Assembly (NCBI RefSeq): GCF_014196615.1
Contig: NZ_JACIDY010000004.1
Coordinates: forward strand, 186,001 to 250,000
Length of the DNA stretch: 64,000 nucleotides
Source of the DNA: Novosphingobium fluoreni
GTDB lineage: Bacteria > Pseudomonadota > Alphaproteobacteria > Sphingomonadales > Sphingomonadaceae
Direction: 5' to 3'
How positions within the stretch are numbered: position 1 is the stretch's first letter; every line of letters begins with the position of its first letter. Positions 8,979-17,365 of the stretch are shown here, one piece after another. The notes beneath the pieces were generated by a model. It had not been told where the DNA came from and made no database searches. It saw only the letters and a list, made by a program, of their open reading frames with translations. A program made the position numbers and the translations under genes.

Positions 8979-9600
8979 AAATTGGCTCCTTCAAAATGCT
9001 CTGGGGGCTCAAGACACAAGGGGGCGCCGGCAGACACCGTGCTTGGCGCCACCGTGGGAATAGGCCTCCCGTTTTGCGGGACAGCCGAGCGTCAGGGATG
9101 CGGACCGGCGAAAAGCTGCCCGCGGGAACTGGGGGAGAAACCTACGAACCCAGCTGGCGCAGGAACGGACTTATCGGCCCGTCCGCACCCCTGCGGTTAT
9201 CATCAACGGATTGTCAGACACATGCGCATCGCATCACCTCATGAAAGAGGGGAACACGACGCCGGGCGTGGTCGCCTAAGCATCGCGCGCTTTAGCCATT
9301 TATAACGCGGAGCAAGCTGCTTCCCGGTCAAAAGCCGCGGGTCAGGTTTGTGCGGAATTCGAGAGGCCTGACCAACGCCTCGAACGATCTCTATCTACCC
9401 AGTAGAGAATTTGTTGTCAATCAGTAGCAATTCTTCACGTTTGCGAAGCGCGCCTTTCCGGCTAACTCCCGCCAGGTTTTTTTTAGGTCCATAATCACAG
9501 TGCCGATGATGGCCCGCTTCGGGGTGGCATTATTTGGCGAGTCCGAGACTACGTACTAGGGTGCGATCCAAAGCAAATCGCGATTTACCGGAGAGAACTG
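8979..9600. other. Divergent intergenic region
   Basis: No credible gene is seen in this stretch between two divergent starts. The part near 9001-9300 has only non-conserved open frames. The part from about 9380 to 9500 is AT-richer and carries repeat motifs (listed separately) and an eight-T run at about 9478. It must hold the promoters of the leftward dioxygenase operon and the rightward alcohol dehydrogenase gene. Confidence 0.6.
9388..9432. promoter_or_regulatory. Candidate operator: inverted repeat plus spaced direct repeat
   Basis: An inverted repeat TCTCTA-N9-TAGAGA spans 9388-9408 and contains the smaller palindrome CTACCCAGTAG. The hexamer CAGTAG recurs at 9400 and 9422, exactly 22 bases apart (two helical turns), each followed by an AT-rich GAATT or CAATT. 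This arrangement in a divergent promoter region is typical of a dimeric regulator site. The protein that binds is not known. Confidence 0.4.
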
Positions 9601-10611
9601 ATGCGTGCGTTATACTTTGAAAATGCCAGCAAGCCCCTCGAATTGCGGGAGATGCCCGATCCAGAGCCGGGCGAGGGCGAAATGGTTCTCAAGGTGCATC
9701 AATGCGGAATCTGCGGCTCGGACGTCCACCTAACCAAAGAACATGGTTTCTACCCGGAAAACAGCATCATCGGACACGAATTTTCCGGTGAGGTCGTTGC
9801 GGTCGGCAAGGGCGTTTCGGGGTTCAGGACGGGTGATCGGGTCACCGCTCTGGCGGCAGCTGGCTGCGGAGCTTGTGAAGCTTGCCTGCAAGGAACGCCG
9901 CTATTCTGCCCCAACGGAATCAAGAACTATGCAGGCGGCTTTGCCGATTACATCCGTGTCTCGGCCTCGACATCGCTGCTGCTTCCACAATCCGTCTCCA
10001 TGGAAGATGGCGCTCTGGTAGAACCTTTGTCGGTCGGCCTGCACGGCGTCGCGCTCGCCAAGATGGAGCCTGGCGCCAAGGTCTTGGTGCTGGGCGCCGG
10101 GTCTATCGGGCTTGCCGCTATTCATTGGGCGCGCAAGCTGGGTGCCGGCAAGATCGTCGCCATGTCACGTTCGGCGCGCCGGGCGGAAATGGCCGGCACA
10201 ATGGGCGCGGATGCCTTCGTATGCTCGGGCGAAAGTGAATTCGCTGACGTTCAGGCAGCCTTGGGCGGCCAACCCGACGTGGTCTTTGAATGCGTTGGCG
10301 TAACTGGCGCTTTGCAACAAAGCATCAATCATGTTCGCACTAACGGCACCGTCGTCTCATTAGGCTTTTGCACAAAGCCCGATGGCGTGATTCCGGCGAT
10401 CTCCACCTTCAAGCAAGTCACCTTGATCTTCTCGATGGCTTACTCGATCGATGAATTCCGCTTCGCGCTAAATGCGTTTGATCGTGGCCACGTGGAGCCG
10501 CGCCTGATGGTGAGCAAGACGATCCCGTTGGAGGAAGTTCCCGCGATGATTGAGAAGATGCACAAAGGTGAAAGCACCGACGTCAAGGTTCACGCGCGCC
10601 CTGATTTGTGA
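9601..10611 (+). CDS. Zinc-dependent alcohol dehydrogenase (MDR family)
   Basis: Cytoplasmic NAD(P)-dependent medium-chain dehydrogenase interconverting an alcohol and a ketone or aldehyde. Catalytic zinc ligands are seen in QCGICGSDVH (Cys35) and IIGHEFSG (His59-Glu60). The structural zinc loop has Cys89, Cys92, Cys95 and Cys103. The nucleotide fold has VLGAGSIGLAA at about 162-172. At 336 residues it resembles butanediol/threonine/sorbitol dehydrogenase-type members. GGAGAG 4 bases before the ATG supports the start. It stands alone on the plus strand and ends in a hairpin shared with the convergent P450 gene. Together with that P450 it could oxidise a hydroxylated product, which is inference. 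Confidence 0.88.
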   Translation: MRALYFENASKPLELREMPDPEPGEGEMVLKVHQCGICGSDVHLTKEHGFYPENSIIGHEFSGEVVAVGKGVSGFRTGDRVTALAAAGCGACEACLQGTPLFCPNGIKNYAGGFADYIRVSASTSLLLPQSVSMEDGALVEPLSVGLHGVALAKMEPGAKVLVLGAGSIGLAAIHWARKLGAGKIVAMSRSARRAEMAGTMGADAFVCSGESEFADVQAALGGQPDVVFECVGVTGALQQSINHVRTNGTVVSLGFCTKPDGVIPAISTFKQVTLIFSMAYSIDEFRFALNAFDRGHVEPRLMVSKTIPLEEVPAMIEKMHKGESTDVKVHARPDL

Positions 10612-10667
10612 TGATCGATCCGCTGGGCCCGTCCGTTGTAAGGCGGAGCCCAGCGGATGAACGATCA
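10612..10667. terminator. Bidirectional hairpin between convergent genes
   Basis: A long nearly perfect inverted repeat separates the alcohol dehydrogenase and P450 genes. The outer arms are TGATCG/CGATCA, the main 11-base arms ATCCGCTGGGC (10618-10628) and GCCCAGCGGAT (10648-10658), and an inner TCCG/CGGA stem closes on an 8-base loop. It begins directly after one stop codon and ends at the other, so it fits a shared terminator, although no long T tract follows on either strand. Confidence 0.7.
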
Positions 10668-11918
10668 ACTGGGATCAAAGCGAACGTGGAGACTGTGCGG
10701 CACCCGCATCATCGCGCCACGTATCGCGGGCGGCGGCATATCGGGGTCGAGCCGTAAATTGGGCAGTCGATCCAGGATCGCCGTCATGGCGCGCGTCATC
10801 TCCACCCGTGCCAGATGCTGGCCAATGCAAATGTGTGGCCCGGCCGAAAACGAGAAATGCCGGCTTGCATTATGCCGGCGAATATCAAAACGATCAGGAT
10901 CGTCGAATTTCGCCGGATCACGGTTTGCCGCGCCGGCAACGACATGCACGATAGAGTTGGCGGGCATGAAAACGCCTGCTACCTCCACGTCCTGCGCAGT
11001 CCAGCGAGCCTGTTCAACCACCGGTCCATCAAAGCGTAGGGCTTCCTCGATCGCATTGGGCATCAGACTGCGATCCTCTCGAAGCATCGCCAGTTGGTCC
11101 GGGTTTTCCAGCAGCTTGGTCAATAGAACGCTGGTGCCGCGATAAGTCGTGTCGCCCGCGGCATTGATCAACTGACGAAAGAAGGAAACCAGGACATCTT
11201 CGGGCAAATATTCGCCATCCACTTCCGCGCGCGCCAGCAGGCTGACCAGATCATTGCCGGGATTGGCTCGCCGCTGCTCGATCAAATGAGGGAAATATTC
11301 CCCAAGCTTCGCGTTTGCCTCAGAACCATGCTTGAAGTCGAACGAGACGAGCGTCTGCGTAACAGCCAGCTTGTGGAATAGCTTTCCCTCATCCGGTGGC
11401 AAGTCTAGCTGCCGATAGATGACGCCAAAGGGGTAATTCAGCGTAAACTGCTGAATCAAATCGGCCTTTCCGGTAGCTATGAACCCATCCATCAGATCGT
11501 TGACAACAGGGTCAACGATGTTATCGCCCCATGTCTTCACAAATTGCGGCAGAAAAATCTTCTGGAAAATCCGGCGATATCTACCGTGCTCAGGCGCATC
11601 CATCGCTGAAACTGATCGACCGAAGCTGGCTCCTATGTTGAACGTGTACGCCTTGTTCGAAAATACCTGAGGAGATTGCAGTGCCTTCGCAACCTCCTCA
11701 TAACTCAGGATCATGAAGTGCGGCACGTTGGCCGGGTGCGTGATGTCCGGTTGAAGGCCCATCATCAGCCGATAGTCACCTGCCATGGCCGCATTTTGCT
11801 CTCTCAAGCGCGCCAGCAGAGGATAGGGGTCCTCGTTCTCGCCAAAGAAAAAGCGCTCTTCCATGAAAGGGTTGAACTCGCGATTGTCGAGGTCGCGCAA
11901 CTTCGGCAGCGCCGTCAT
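10665..11918 (-). CDS. Cytochrome P450 (no. 1)
   Basis: Soluble bacterial haem mono-oxygenase inserting one oxygen atom from O2 into a hydrophobic substrate, with electrons from a ferredoxin/reductase system. The oxygen-activating I-helix appears as AAGDTTYRG, the ExxR pair as EEALR, and the haem loop as FSFSAGPHICIG with Cys364 as thiolate ligand. At 417 residues it has the normal length for class I P450s and has no membrane anchor. The start ATG at 11918 follows GGAGACGG. No redox partner lies next to it; the ferredoxin at 17416 is a plausible donor. The upstream sequence is AT-rich with repeated CTTATT. Substrate class (terpenoid, steroid, alkyl) cannot be read from sequence alone. Confidence 0.93.
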   Translation of the reverse strand: MTALPKLRDLDNREFNPFMEERFFFGENEDPYPLLARLREQNAAMAGDYRLMMGLQPDITHPANVPHFMILSYEEVAKALQSPQVFSNKAYTFNIGASFGRSVSAMDAPEHGRYRRIFQKIFLPQFVKTWGDNIVDPVVNDLMDGFIATGKADLIQQFTLNYPFGVIYRQLDLPPDEGKLFHKLAVTQTLVSFDFKHGSEANAKLGEYFPHLIEQRRANPGNDLVSLLARAEVDGEYLPEDVLVSFFRQLINAAGDTTYRGTSVLLTKLLENPDQLAMLREDRSLMPNAIEEALRFDGPVVEQARWTAQDVEVAGVFMPANSIVHVVAGAANRDPAKFDDPDRFDIRRHNASRHFSFSAGPHICIGQHLARVEMTRAMTAILDRLPNLRLDPDMPPPAIRGAMMRVPHSLHVRFDPS

Positions 11919-12330
11919 GATCCGTCTCCTGCTTGACCTTATTTGTCTTATTAGAGGCTAACATACGATATTTATAAAGCGATTGCTATATAAAGTCGCA
12001 GGCCGCCGCTCCGATGAAAGGGGCGTGAATGTGAAGTGGTCTGAAATGTGAAAGCGGCAGGGCTGGCCAAGCGAGCGGGCCGGGACGAACGCGGCGCAAT
12101 ACTATTTCCTGAATTGAACCGCCGTAATCGATCGATACAACTTCAAAAATAGTCTTCTCTTCCCCGGGGCCGATCTTTCTCGCGATAGCGATGGAACCAT
12201 GCTCTTGAACGAGGATACACCTGCGGCAGAAATCTTTCACAACAGGTCGTATGATCTGAAAGTATTGGCGGTAAAGCAACATTATCGACCACCCAAAAGC
12301 ACGGCGGCCATTCGACTTAGACGACGATTA
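11919..12330. other. Intergenic region between P450 no. 1 and SDR genes
   Basis: The 80 bases nearest the P450 start are AT-rich (CTTATTTGTCTTATT, then ATATTTATAAAG and CTATATAAAG) and probably hold its promoter. A 98-codon minus-strand open frame (11986-12282) exists, but I recognise no family in it and do not claim it as a gene. The rest shows nothing notable; no clear terminator for the SDR operon was found. Confidence 0.5.
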
Positions 12331-13161
12331 TCAGTAAATTTCAGGTTGCAGAATGGCGTGAGTGCCGCCGTCTACATGAAGGACTTGTCCCACTACATAA
12401 CCGCTACGAAGGGATGCGATCGCGACGATCGCTTCCGCAAGATCCTCCGCCTGTCCAGGTTGAGAAACGGCCCTGGGCGTGGATGCATTGATCACATCCA
12501 CCAACGCTGGATCGGAGAGCATCGGCCGGGTCATGTTCGTCAACGTCAAGCCCGGTGCGACTGCATTCAAAAACACGCGTGAGCCTGCCCAATCCCGCGT
12601 TATGGCGGCGCGGCGGACCCAATAAGCAAGGGCCCGCTTCGACGATGAATATTCCAGGGGCGAATGAGCATCTCCCTCTGTGGTGTGACGAGCGCGCACC
12701 TTGGCGGCTTCCTCATTCCCATCGCGGCATGCGGCCATCACTTCGTCATCCACCTCGCCGATCGCGGCGGTGGATGTGATGGCAATCGCCTGGGCTGGGG
12801 CCCTTTTGACAAGCAGGGGGCGCAAGCCTTCAAGGGTGGCGACCGCACCGAAAAAATTTACGCCCAGAACGTCGCCGATGCCAAGCGAAACACCAGCAGC
12901 GGCAACAACGAGGTCGATGCCATCCGGAGCCAATCGCTCCGCTTGCGCCACAAGTGTTGCACGGCCCTGCGCTGTCGAAAGATCGGCATTGATATCGGCG
13001 TTACGCAAATCGACGGTAATAACCCGATCGCCACGGGCTCTCAAAGCCTTCGCGGTAGCCTCGCCGATGCCGCTAACGCCGCCGGTGACGAGCGCGACGA
13101 GCTTCGTATTCCACGGCGCTACGTTCGTCGCCTGGACATCGCTCTGCTCGGTCGCGCTCAT
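12331..13161 (-). CDS. Short-chain dehydrogenase, 3-alpha-hydroxysteroid-dehydrogenase-like
   Basis: NAD(P)-dependent oxidoreductase of the classical SDR family. The glycine-rich motif TGGVSGIG is at 26-33, the catalytic Ser near 130 (ITST) and Tyr171/Lys175 in YSSSK. The overall plan resembles 3-alpha-hydroxysteroid dehydrogenase/carbonyl reductase of Comamonas: an 'ADLSTAQGR' segment after the first strands, 'VNFFGA', an extended insert before the catalytic Tyr, and a C-terminal 'VDGG' followed by a short tail. That suggests a carbonyl or hydroxysteroid substrate, but family resemblance alone does not prove it. It is the last gene of the E1-alpha, E1-beta, lipoyl protein operon (28 bases after the lipoyl gene), so it may reduce or supply the 2-keto or acyloin compound handled there. 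Confidence 0.85.
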   Translation of the reverse strand: MSATEQSDVQATNVAPWNTKLVALVTGGVSGIGEATAKALRARGDRVITVDLRNADINADLSTAQGRATLVAQAERLAPDGIDLVVAAAGVSLGIGDVLGVNFFGAVATLEGLRPLLVKRAPAQAIAITSTAAIGEVDDEVMAACRDGNEEAAKVRARHTTEGDAHSPLEYSSSKRALAYWVRRAAITRDWAGSRVFLNAVAPGLTLTNMTRPMLSDPALVDVINASTPRAVSQPGQAEDLAEAIVAIASLRSGYVVGQVLHVDGGTHAILQPEIY

Positions 13162-13189
13162 CGTTTACGGTTAGTCCCTGCGGTTCGTG

Positions 13190-13420
13190 TTACTCGATCG
13201 TGCCGAGGACGGTACCAACTTCATAGGTTTCGCCGGTTTGTTTCAGGATCTTCAACGTACCGGTGGCGGGGCTTTCGACTTCGTTGGTCGACTTGTCGCT
13301 TTCCAAGGAGAAAAGTGGGTCCCCCTCGTTGACCGTGGCGCCGTCCGCCACGAGCCATTCGGAAAGAGTGCCCTCGTTCATCGAGAAGCCAAGCTTGGGC
13401 AGAAGGATTTCGGTAGCCAT
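13190..13420 (-). CDS. Free-standing lipoyl-carrier protein
   Basis: A 76-residue protein that is a single biotinyl/lipoyl domain and nothing else. It starts MATEILLPKLGFSMNEG and has the attachment loop ESDKSTNEVESP, with Lys43 as the expected lipoylation site, and an even spacing of small beta strands to the end. In ordinary 2-oxoacid dehydrogenase complexes this domain is the N-terminal part of the E2 acyltransferase (over 350 residues). Here the E2 peripheral-subunit-binding and catalytic domains are absent, and the next gene begins 28 bases on. It lies 12 bases after the E1-beta stop, so it is clearly the swinging-arm partner of that E1. How the acyl group leaves the lipoyl arm is not explained by any gene in the window. 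Confidence 0.88.
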   Translation of the reverse strand: MATEILLPKLGFSMNEGTLSEWLVADGATVNEGDPLFSLESDKSTNEVESPATGTLKILKQTGETYEVGTVLGTIE

Positions 13421-13432
13421 GAACCAGTCCTG

Positions 13433-14455
13433 TTATTTGCAAAGTGAGATGGCGGCCTCAGCGATGCGCTTGGCGTTGGGTGCGAAGGCATCTTCCAGAG
13501 GCTTGGAGAAGGGTACGGGGGCATAAGGTGCGCCCAGGCGTGCGACGGGTGCCTTCAGTTTGCCAAAAAGCTTGGTCGAAGCAACCGCAGCGATCTCGGC
13601 GCCCATGCCATGCTTTTCCACTGCTTCGTGCGCGATGAGGAGGCGTCCCGTCTTGGCGGCGGAGGCCAGCACGGTGTCCTCATCCCACGGGGAGATGGTG
13701 CGCAGATCAATGATCTCGGCTGAAACACCTGCTGCTTCCATCGCCTTCACCGCGCCCAGCGCCTCGTTCAATGTCCGCGAGTAGCTGACGATGGTAACAT
13801 CGCCGCCTTCCTTGGCCACGGCCGCCTTGCCCAACGGCACGATGTGATCGGCATCGAAAGAGTCGCCCTTCATCCAGTAGCTCGGCATGTTCTCAATATA
13901 GAGCACCGGGTCGGGATCGTTGATCGCCGCGCGCATCAGCCCGTAGGCATCAGCCGGGTTGGAAGGGGCCACGACCTTCATCCCCGCCGTGTGGGCGAAC
14001 CACGCCTCCAGGTAGTCGCAGTGCTGGCCGCCGGACGAGAAGCCGGTACCGGTCATCGTGCGGATAACGATGGGGACGTGGGTCTGTCCGCCCGACATGA
14101 AACGTAGCTTGGCCGCGTGGTTCACGATCATGTCCATGGCGACAGTCGTGAAGTTCATCAGCATGATTTCGGCCACGGGCTTGTAACCCACGAGGCTGGC
14201 GCCGATCGCCGCGCCGATAATCGCCTGCTCCGCAATCGGCGTCGAGCGCACGCGCTTCTCGCCAAAGCGGCCCGACAGGCCCTTGGTCACACCGACGACG
14301 CCGCCCTCTTCGGGATCGGCCACGTCTTCGCCTAGGACGACGACGTGCTCATCCGCTTCCATCGCATCGGCAATGGCCTGATTAATGGCTTGCAGCATCG
14401 TCACCTGCGCCACCTTGGCGGCGGCCGGCTTTTCGGATGTCAGAGTATCGCTCAT
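13433..14455 (-). CDS. 2-oxoacid (acetoin-type) dehydrogenase E1 component, beta subunit
   Basis: Transketolase-like beta chain that forms the thiamine diphosphate site together with the alpha chain. Recognisable features are VVLGEDVADPEEGG (Glu near 42 that activates the thiazolium), RVRSTPIAEQAIIGAAIG, and the C-terminal transketolase domain ending in the usual 'APFSK..EDAF' type segment. At 340 residues it matches acetoin and branched-chain E1-beta proteins. Its ATG overlaps the stop of the alpha gene by 4 bases, so translation is coupled. Partner genes on both sides confirm the complex. Whether the substrate is acetoin, another acyloin, or a 2-oxoacid cannot be decided. Confidence 0.92.
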   Translation of the reverse strand: MSDTLTSEKPAAAKVAQVTMLQAINQAIADAMEADEHVVVLGEDVADPEEGGVVGVTKGLSGRFGEKRVRSTPIAEQAIIGAAIGASLVGYKPVAEIMLMNFTTVAMDMIVNHAAKLRFMSGGQTHVPIVIRTMTGTGFSSGGQHCDYLEAWFAHTAGMKVVAPSNPADAYGLMRAAINDPDPVLYIENMPSYWMKGDSFDADHIVPLGKAAVAKEGGDVTIVSYSRTLNEALGAVKAMEAAGVSAEIIDLRTISPWDEDTVLASAAKTGRLLIAHEAVEKHGMGAEIAAVASTKLFGKLKAPVARLGAPYAPVPFSKPLEDAFAPNAKRIAEAAISLCK

Positions 14456-15432
14456 GCGGCTTCTCCATAAACGTCGGTAGTCAATTCGGAAAGCTCGGGC
14501 AGGGGCGACGCCAGGGCAAATTCCACGGCCGCATCTATCGATTCTTCGATATCGGCTTCGATTTGGGCAAGTTGCTCCTCTGTCGCGATACCCTCGTCGA
14601 TCAACTTGCGACGCAAACGCGGGACGGGATCGGCTTCCATGGCGGCGGCCTTCTGGGCCTTGTCCATGTAGCCATCGGCGTCCCCGAAGACGTGACCATG
14701 GAACCGGAAGGTCATAGCCTCGATCAGCGTCGGTCCTTCGCCGGCACGAGCACGATCGATGGCCTCGCGTGCCATGCGATACATCTCCACCGGATCGTTG
14801 CCGTCGACGCGGACGCCAGGAATCGAATAGCCGGCAGCGCGATCGGCGATCTGCTTAGCCGACGTTGCCTTCTCGTACGCGGTGTGTTCGCCATAAAGGT
14901 TGTTCTGACACAGGAAGATCACCGGAAGCTTCCACACCGCAGCCATATTCAAGGATTCATGGAACGCGCCGATGTTCGATGCGCCATCACCGAACGTGGC
15001 AACAGCCACGCGGTTGTTTCCTGAAAGCTGCGAACCCCAAGCCAGGCCGTTGGCGATCGGCATGGACGAGCCGACGATGCCGGTCGTAACCATGATGCCC
15101 TTCTTGGGGTAGGTGAGATGCATCGGGCCGCCCTTGCCCTTGCAAGTGCCGTCCACGCGGCCGGCAATTTCCGCCCACAGGTCATTCAGCGGCATGCCCT
15201 TGGCCAGCATATCATGGATGCCGCGATAGATGGTGACGAGATAGTCATCATCTGTCAGGCTGGCGCAGAGCGCCGAAGGAATGATCTCCTGCCCGCGATA
15301 GCTGTAATACGGCATGACTAGACGGCCCGTGGTGATCACCTTGCGGCTACGCTCGTCATTCGCCTTCAGCAACGCCGCGCGCCGGTAAATGCCGAGCAGC
15401 GTCTCACCGTCGGGTCCTATATTATCAGCCAT
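14452..15432 (-). CDS. 2-oxoacid (acetoin-type) dehydrogenase E1 component, alpha subunit
   Basis: Thiamine-diphosphate-binding alpha chain of an E1 decarboxylase. The thiamine/Mg motif runs from GDG at 148-150 to NN at 177-178 (GDGASNIGAF ... FLCQNN), and YSYRGQEIIPSAL and GKGGPMHL are typical of AcoA/PdhA alpha chains. The start was set at the ATG 15432 (GGAG 7 bases before it); a TTG at 15450 would add six residues. It is the first gene of a four-gene leftward operon (alpha, beta, lipoyl protein, SDR). No E2 acyltransferase or E3 lipoamide dehydrogenase is encoded nearby, so E3 at least must come from elsewhere in the genome. Confidence 0.92.
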   Translation of the reverse strand: MADNIGPDGETLLGIYRRAALLKANDERSRKVITTGRLVMPYYSYRGQEIIPSALCASLTDDDYLVTIYRGIHDMLAKGMPLNDLWAEIAGRVDGTCKGKGGPMHLTYPKKGIMVTTGIVGSSMPIANGLAWGSQLSGNNRVAVATFGDGASNIGAFHESLNMAAVWKLPVIFLCQNNLYGEHTAYEKATSAKQIADRAAGYSIPGVRVDGNDPVEMYRMAREAIDRARAGEGPTLIEAMTFRFHGHVFGDADGYMDKAQKAAAMEADPVPRLRRKLIDEGIATEEQLAQIEADIEESIDAAVEFALASPLPELSELTTDVYGEAA

Positions 15433-15750
15433 ACGCTCGCTCCAATGCAATCATTTGGGTGTGACCCTAGACATCTCGCGTTATCCTTGCACGACGATGG
15501 GAGCAAGGCCGAGCACTAATCGCATTCCTGATGCATGCGCCCTGCCTGTAAACAATTGAGCTTGGTCGACATGGCATCAAGCAAGCACTTGCTTTCGCGC
15601 TCGTCTAGGAAGCAGGGGTTAGGATGCCTGGCGTATGGCGCTGGATGGGTGGCAGCCGTGTCTCCGCCATAGCGTTTCTTTGCCCCTGCGCCGCAGTTTT
15701 CCCCATCGTCATTCGGCAAGACCGTGCCGCGCTCCACCATACGATCGCAG
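15433..15750. other. Intergenic region upstream of the E1 operon
   Basis: This stretch should carry the promoter of the leftward E1 operon. A 92-codon minus-strand open frame (15516-15794) has no recognisable family and odd composition, so it is not called as a gene. The right part merges into a decayed TonB-receptor remnant. Confidence 0.45.
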
Positions 15751-16089
15751 CGTTCGCTAGAAAGTCTGATCAGGCAGAATAACGCAGTTGGCATCTATTT
15801 TGCCGAAGTGGTGACACAGCGTCCGCACCAGACTAATACTGCGCTCTATGACTAAGCCTCTGCCGAAGTGCTGAAGGGGCCGCAAGGCACTCTTTTTGGG
15901 TGCAACACCACTGGCGGCGCCATTCTGATCAATCCAGCGCGACCGACATTTGACCTCGGAGGCTGCATTCAGTTGGAAGCGGGAAGCTCTGAGTCATATC
16001 GGGGCATATCTTACTTCAAGGAAAGCGGCGCGATACGCAGGACTCCATTCTATTGTGACGCATGCAAAGCGCGCCGCTTTGGCGGGTGA
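15751..16089 (+). pseudogene. Remnant of a TonB-dependent receptor plug domain
   Basis: In one reading frame the sequence gives ...NNAVGIYFAEVVTQRP..., then an in-frame TAA at 15853-15855, then ASAEVLKGPQGTLFGCNTTGGAIL and PARPTFDLGG. This is the plug region of a sphingomonad TonB-dependent receptor. The surrounding signal peptide, the start of the plug and the whole barrel (over 500 residues) are missing, and the frame dies at 16089. The stop is where a Leu would be expected, consistent with a TTA-to-TAA change. The usual Arg of the LFGRNT motif is Cys here. It is a dead fragment, probably of a receptor that once served the neighbouring P450 or E1 genes. Confidence 0.82.
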
Positions 16090-16123
16090 CCAATTTGCCC
16101 ATCCGCCGGATTATGGTCATATC

Positions 16124-17329
16124 TCAACCATCCCATTCAAGGACCAACGTCTCCACACAATTCACCATGCCCGTGCCGTATGAAGGCGGCTCAGACTCGC
16201 TGACGCGGAAATCCGGGATCTGCTTAAGCCACTCTTCCACGAAAATGCGCAGTTCCAGTAGTGCGAGCAATTGCCCAGGGCAGCGGTGTGGTCCGGAACC
16301 GAAGCTGGCGTGATCTCCTTCGCGCCGCTCAAAGTCGATGTTCCATCCATCGGTGAAACGCCGCTCGTCCATCCCGGCCAGCAGCGGCAGGATGTAAACC
16401 TTGTCACCCTCCTTGAAATGGATGCCCTTGTAATCGTAATCGCGGCTGAGCGTGCGCGCCGTGCTGGAGGGGCCGAAGCGCCGCATCATTTCATTGACGG
16501 CATTGGGGATCAGCTTGGGGTCGTCGATCAACTGCTGACGATGCGCCGGATGGCGGCCCAGAAACTCTGCCATGAAACCCATCGTGGACGCCACGGTATC
16601 AAGGCCACCGAACAGCACGGTCAACAGCGTGCTCATCATATCGGTGTCGGAAATCTGGTTCCCCTTCACCTTGGCGTGAACGATGGCGCTGATCAGATCG
16701 CTACCCGGATTGGCGCGACGCTCTTCCACGAACGGGGTGATATAGGCCATCATCGCCATCTGCGAACTGGCCTGCAACTCCGCGCCGCCGCGCGTCGACT
16801 GCTCAGCCAGACGAAGCAGTTCCGGAGCGTCGTCCATCGGAAGATCGGCCAGGCGCATGAAGATCGCGATCGGCAGCTTCTGCGCGAACTCCGCCATGAA
16901 TTCACACCGGCCGCGCGGCTTGATTTCCCTGATCAACTCAACCGCCAACTCACGAGTGAAATGGTCGAGGCCGCTGACGATTTTTGGCGTGAAGAACGGA
17001 TTGATGATCATCCGGAAGCCCAGATGCTCCGGGGGATCAGCTTCCAGCGGGAGGATCCGAGTGGGCTTCAACCCACTGGGCATTCCAACATCCCGCATGG
17101 AAAAAGGATCGTGATTGCGTTGGATGAAGTCGATATCCTCAAAGCGTGTCGGCAGCCAGTGTCCGCCATTGTAGGGACACCACATGATGTCCGGCGAAGT
17201 TGCCTGGATGCGCCGCCAAGTACCATGCAGATCCTGGTTTCCGCCCTCTGGCTTGTAGACGTTCAAGTCTACCACCAATTCTGCCGGCACATTGTCGGGC
17301 AAGGAGGCCTTTTCCGGTGAAAGCTGCAT
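16124..17329 (-). CDS. Cytochrome P450 (no. 2), CYP101-like
   Basis: Soluble class I P450, 401 residues. The I-helix reads LFGGLDTVAST, and the haem loop ASFGSGPHRCPG places the thiolate at Cys350. The N-terminal half (HWLPTRFEDIDFIQRNHDPFS, then LPLEADPPEH) resembles the CYP101/CYP111 group of terpenoid hydroxylases such as P450cam, but that is a family-level impression. It is transcribed divergently from a 2Fe-2S ferredoxin gene 86 bases away, and the two share a palindromic control region. This pairing (P450 plus putidaredoxin-like ferredoxin) is standard; the NADH-ferredoxin reductase is not in the window. Confidence 0.93.
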   Translation of the reverse strand: MQLSPEKASLPDNVPAELVVDLNVYKPEGGNQDLHGTWRRIQATSPDIMWCPYNGGHWLPTRFEDIDFIQRNHDPFSMRDVGMPSGLKPTRILPLEADPPEHLGFRMIINPFFTPKIVSGLDHFTRELAVELIREIKPRGRCEFMAEFAQKLPIAIFMRLADLPMDDAPELLRLAEQSTRGGAELQASSQMAMMAYITPFVEERRANPGSDLISAIVHAKVKGNQISDTDMMSTLLTVLFGGLDTVASTMGFMAEFLGRHPAHRQQLIDDPKLIPNAVNEMMRRFGPSSTARTLSRDYDYKGIHFKEGDKVYILPLLAGMDERRFTDGWNIDFERREGDHASFGSGPHRCPGQLLALLELRIFVEEWLKQIPDFRVSESEPPSYGTGMVNCVETLVLEWDG

Positions 17330-17365
17330 ATTGTCTCCTGCCAGTGCACATCTTGTTACATTGCA

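Noticed and set aside
11986-12282. 98-codon minus-strand open frame upstream of P450 no. 1
   Set aside because: No recognisable family, no ribosome site, and it lies in what must be promoter sequence.
15516-15794. 92-codon minus-strand open frame
   Set aside because: Composition is unlike a protein gene and it overlaps the TonB-receptor remnant read on the other strand.
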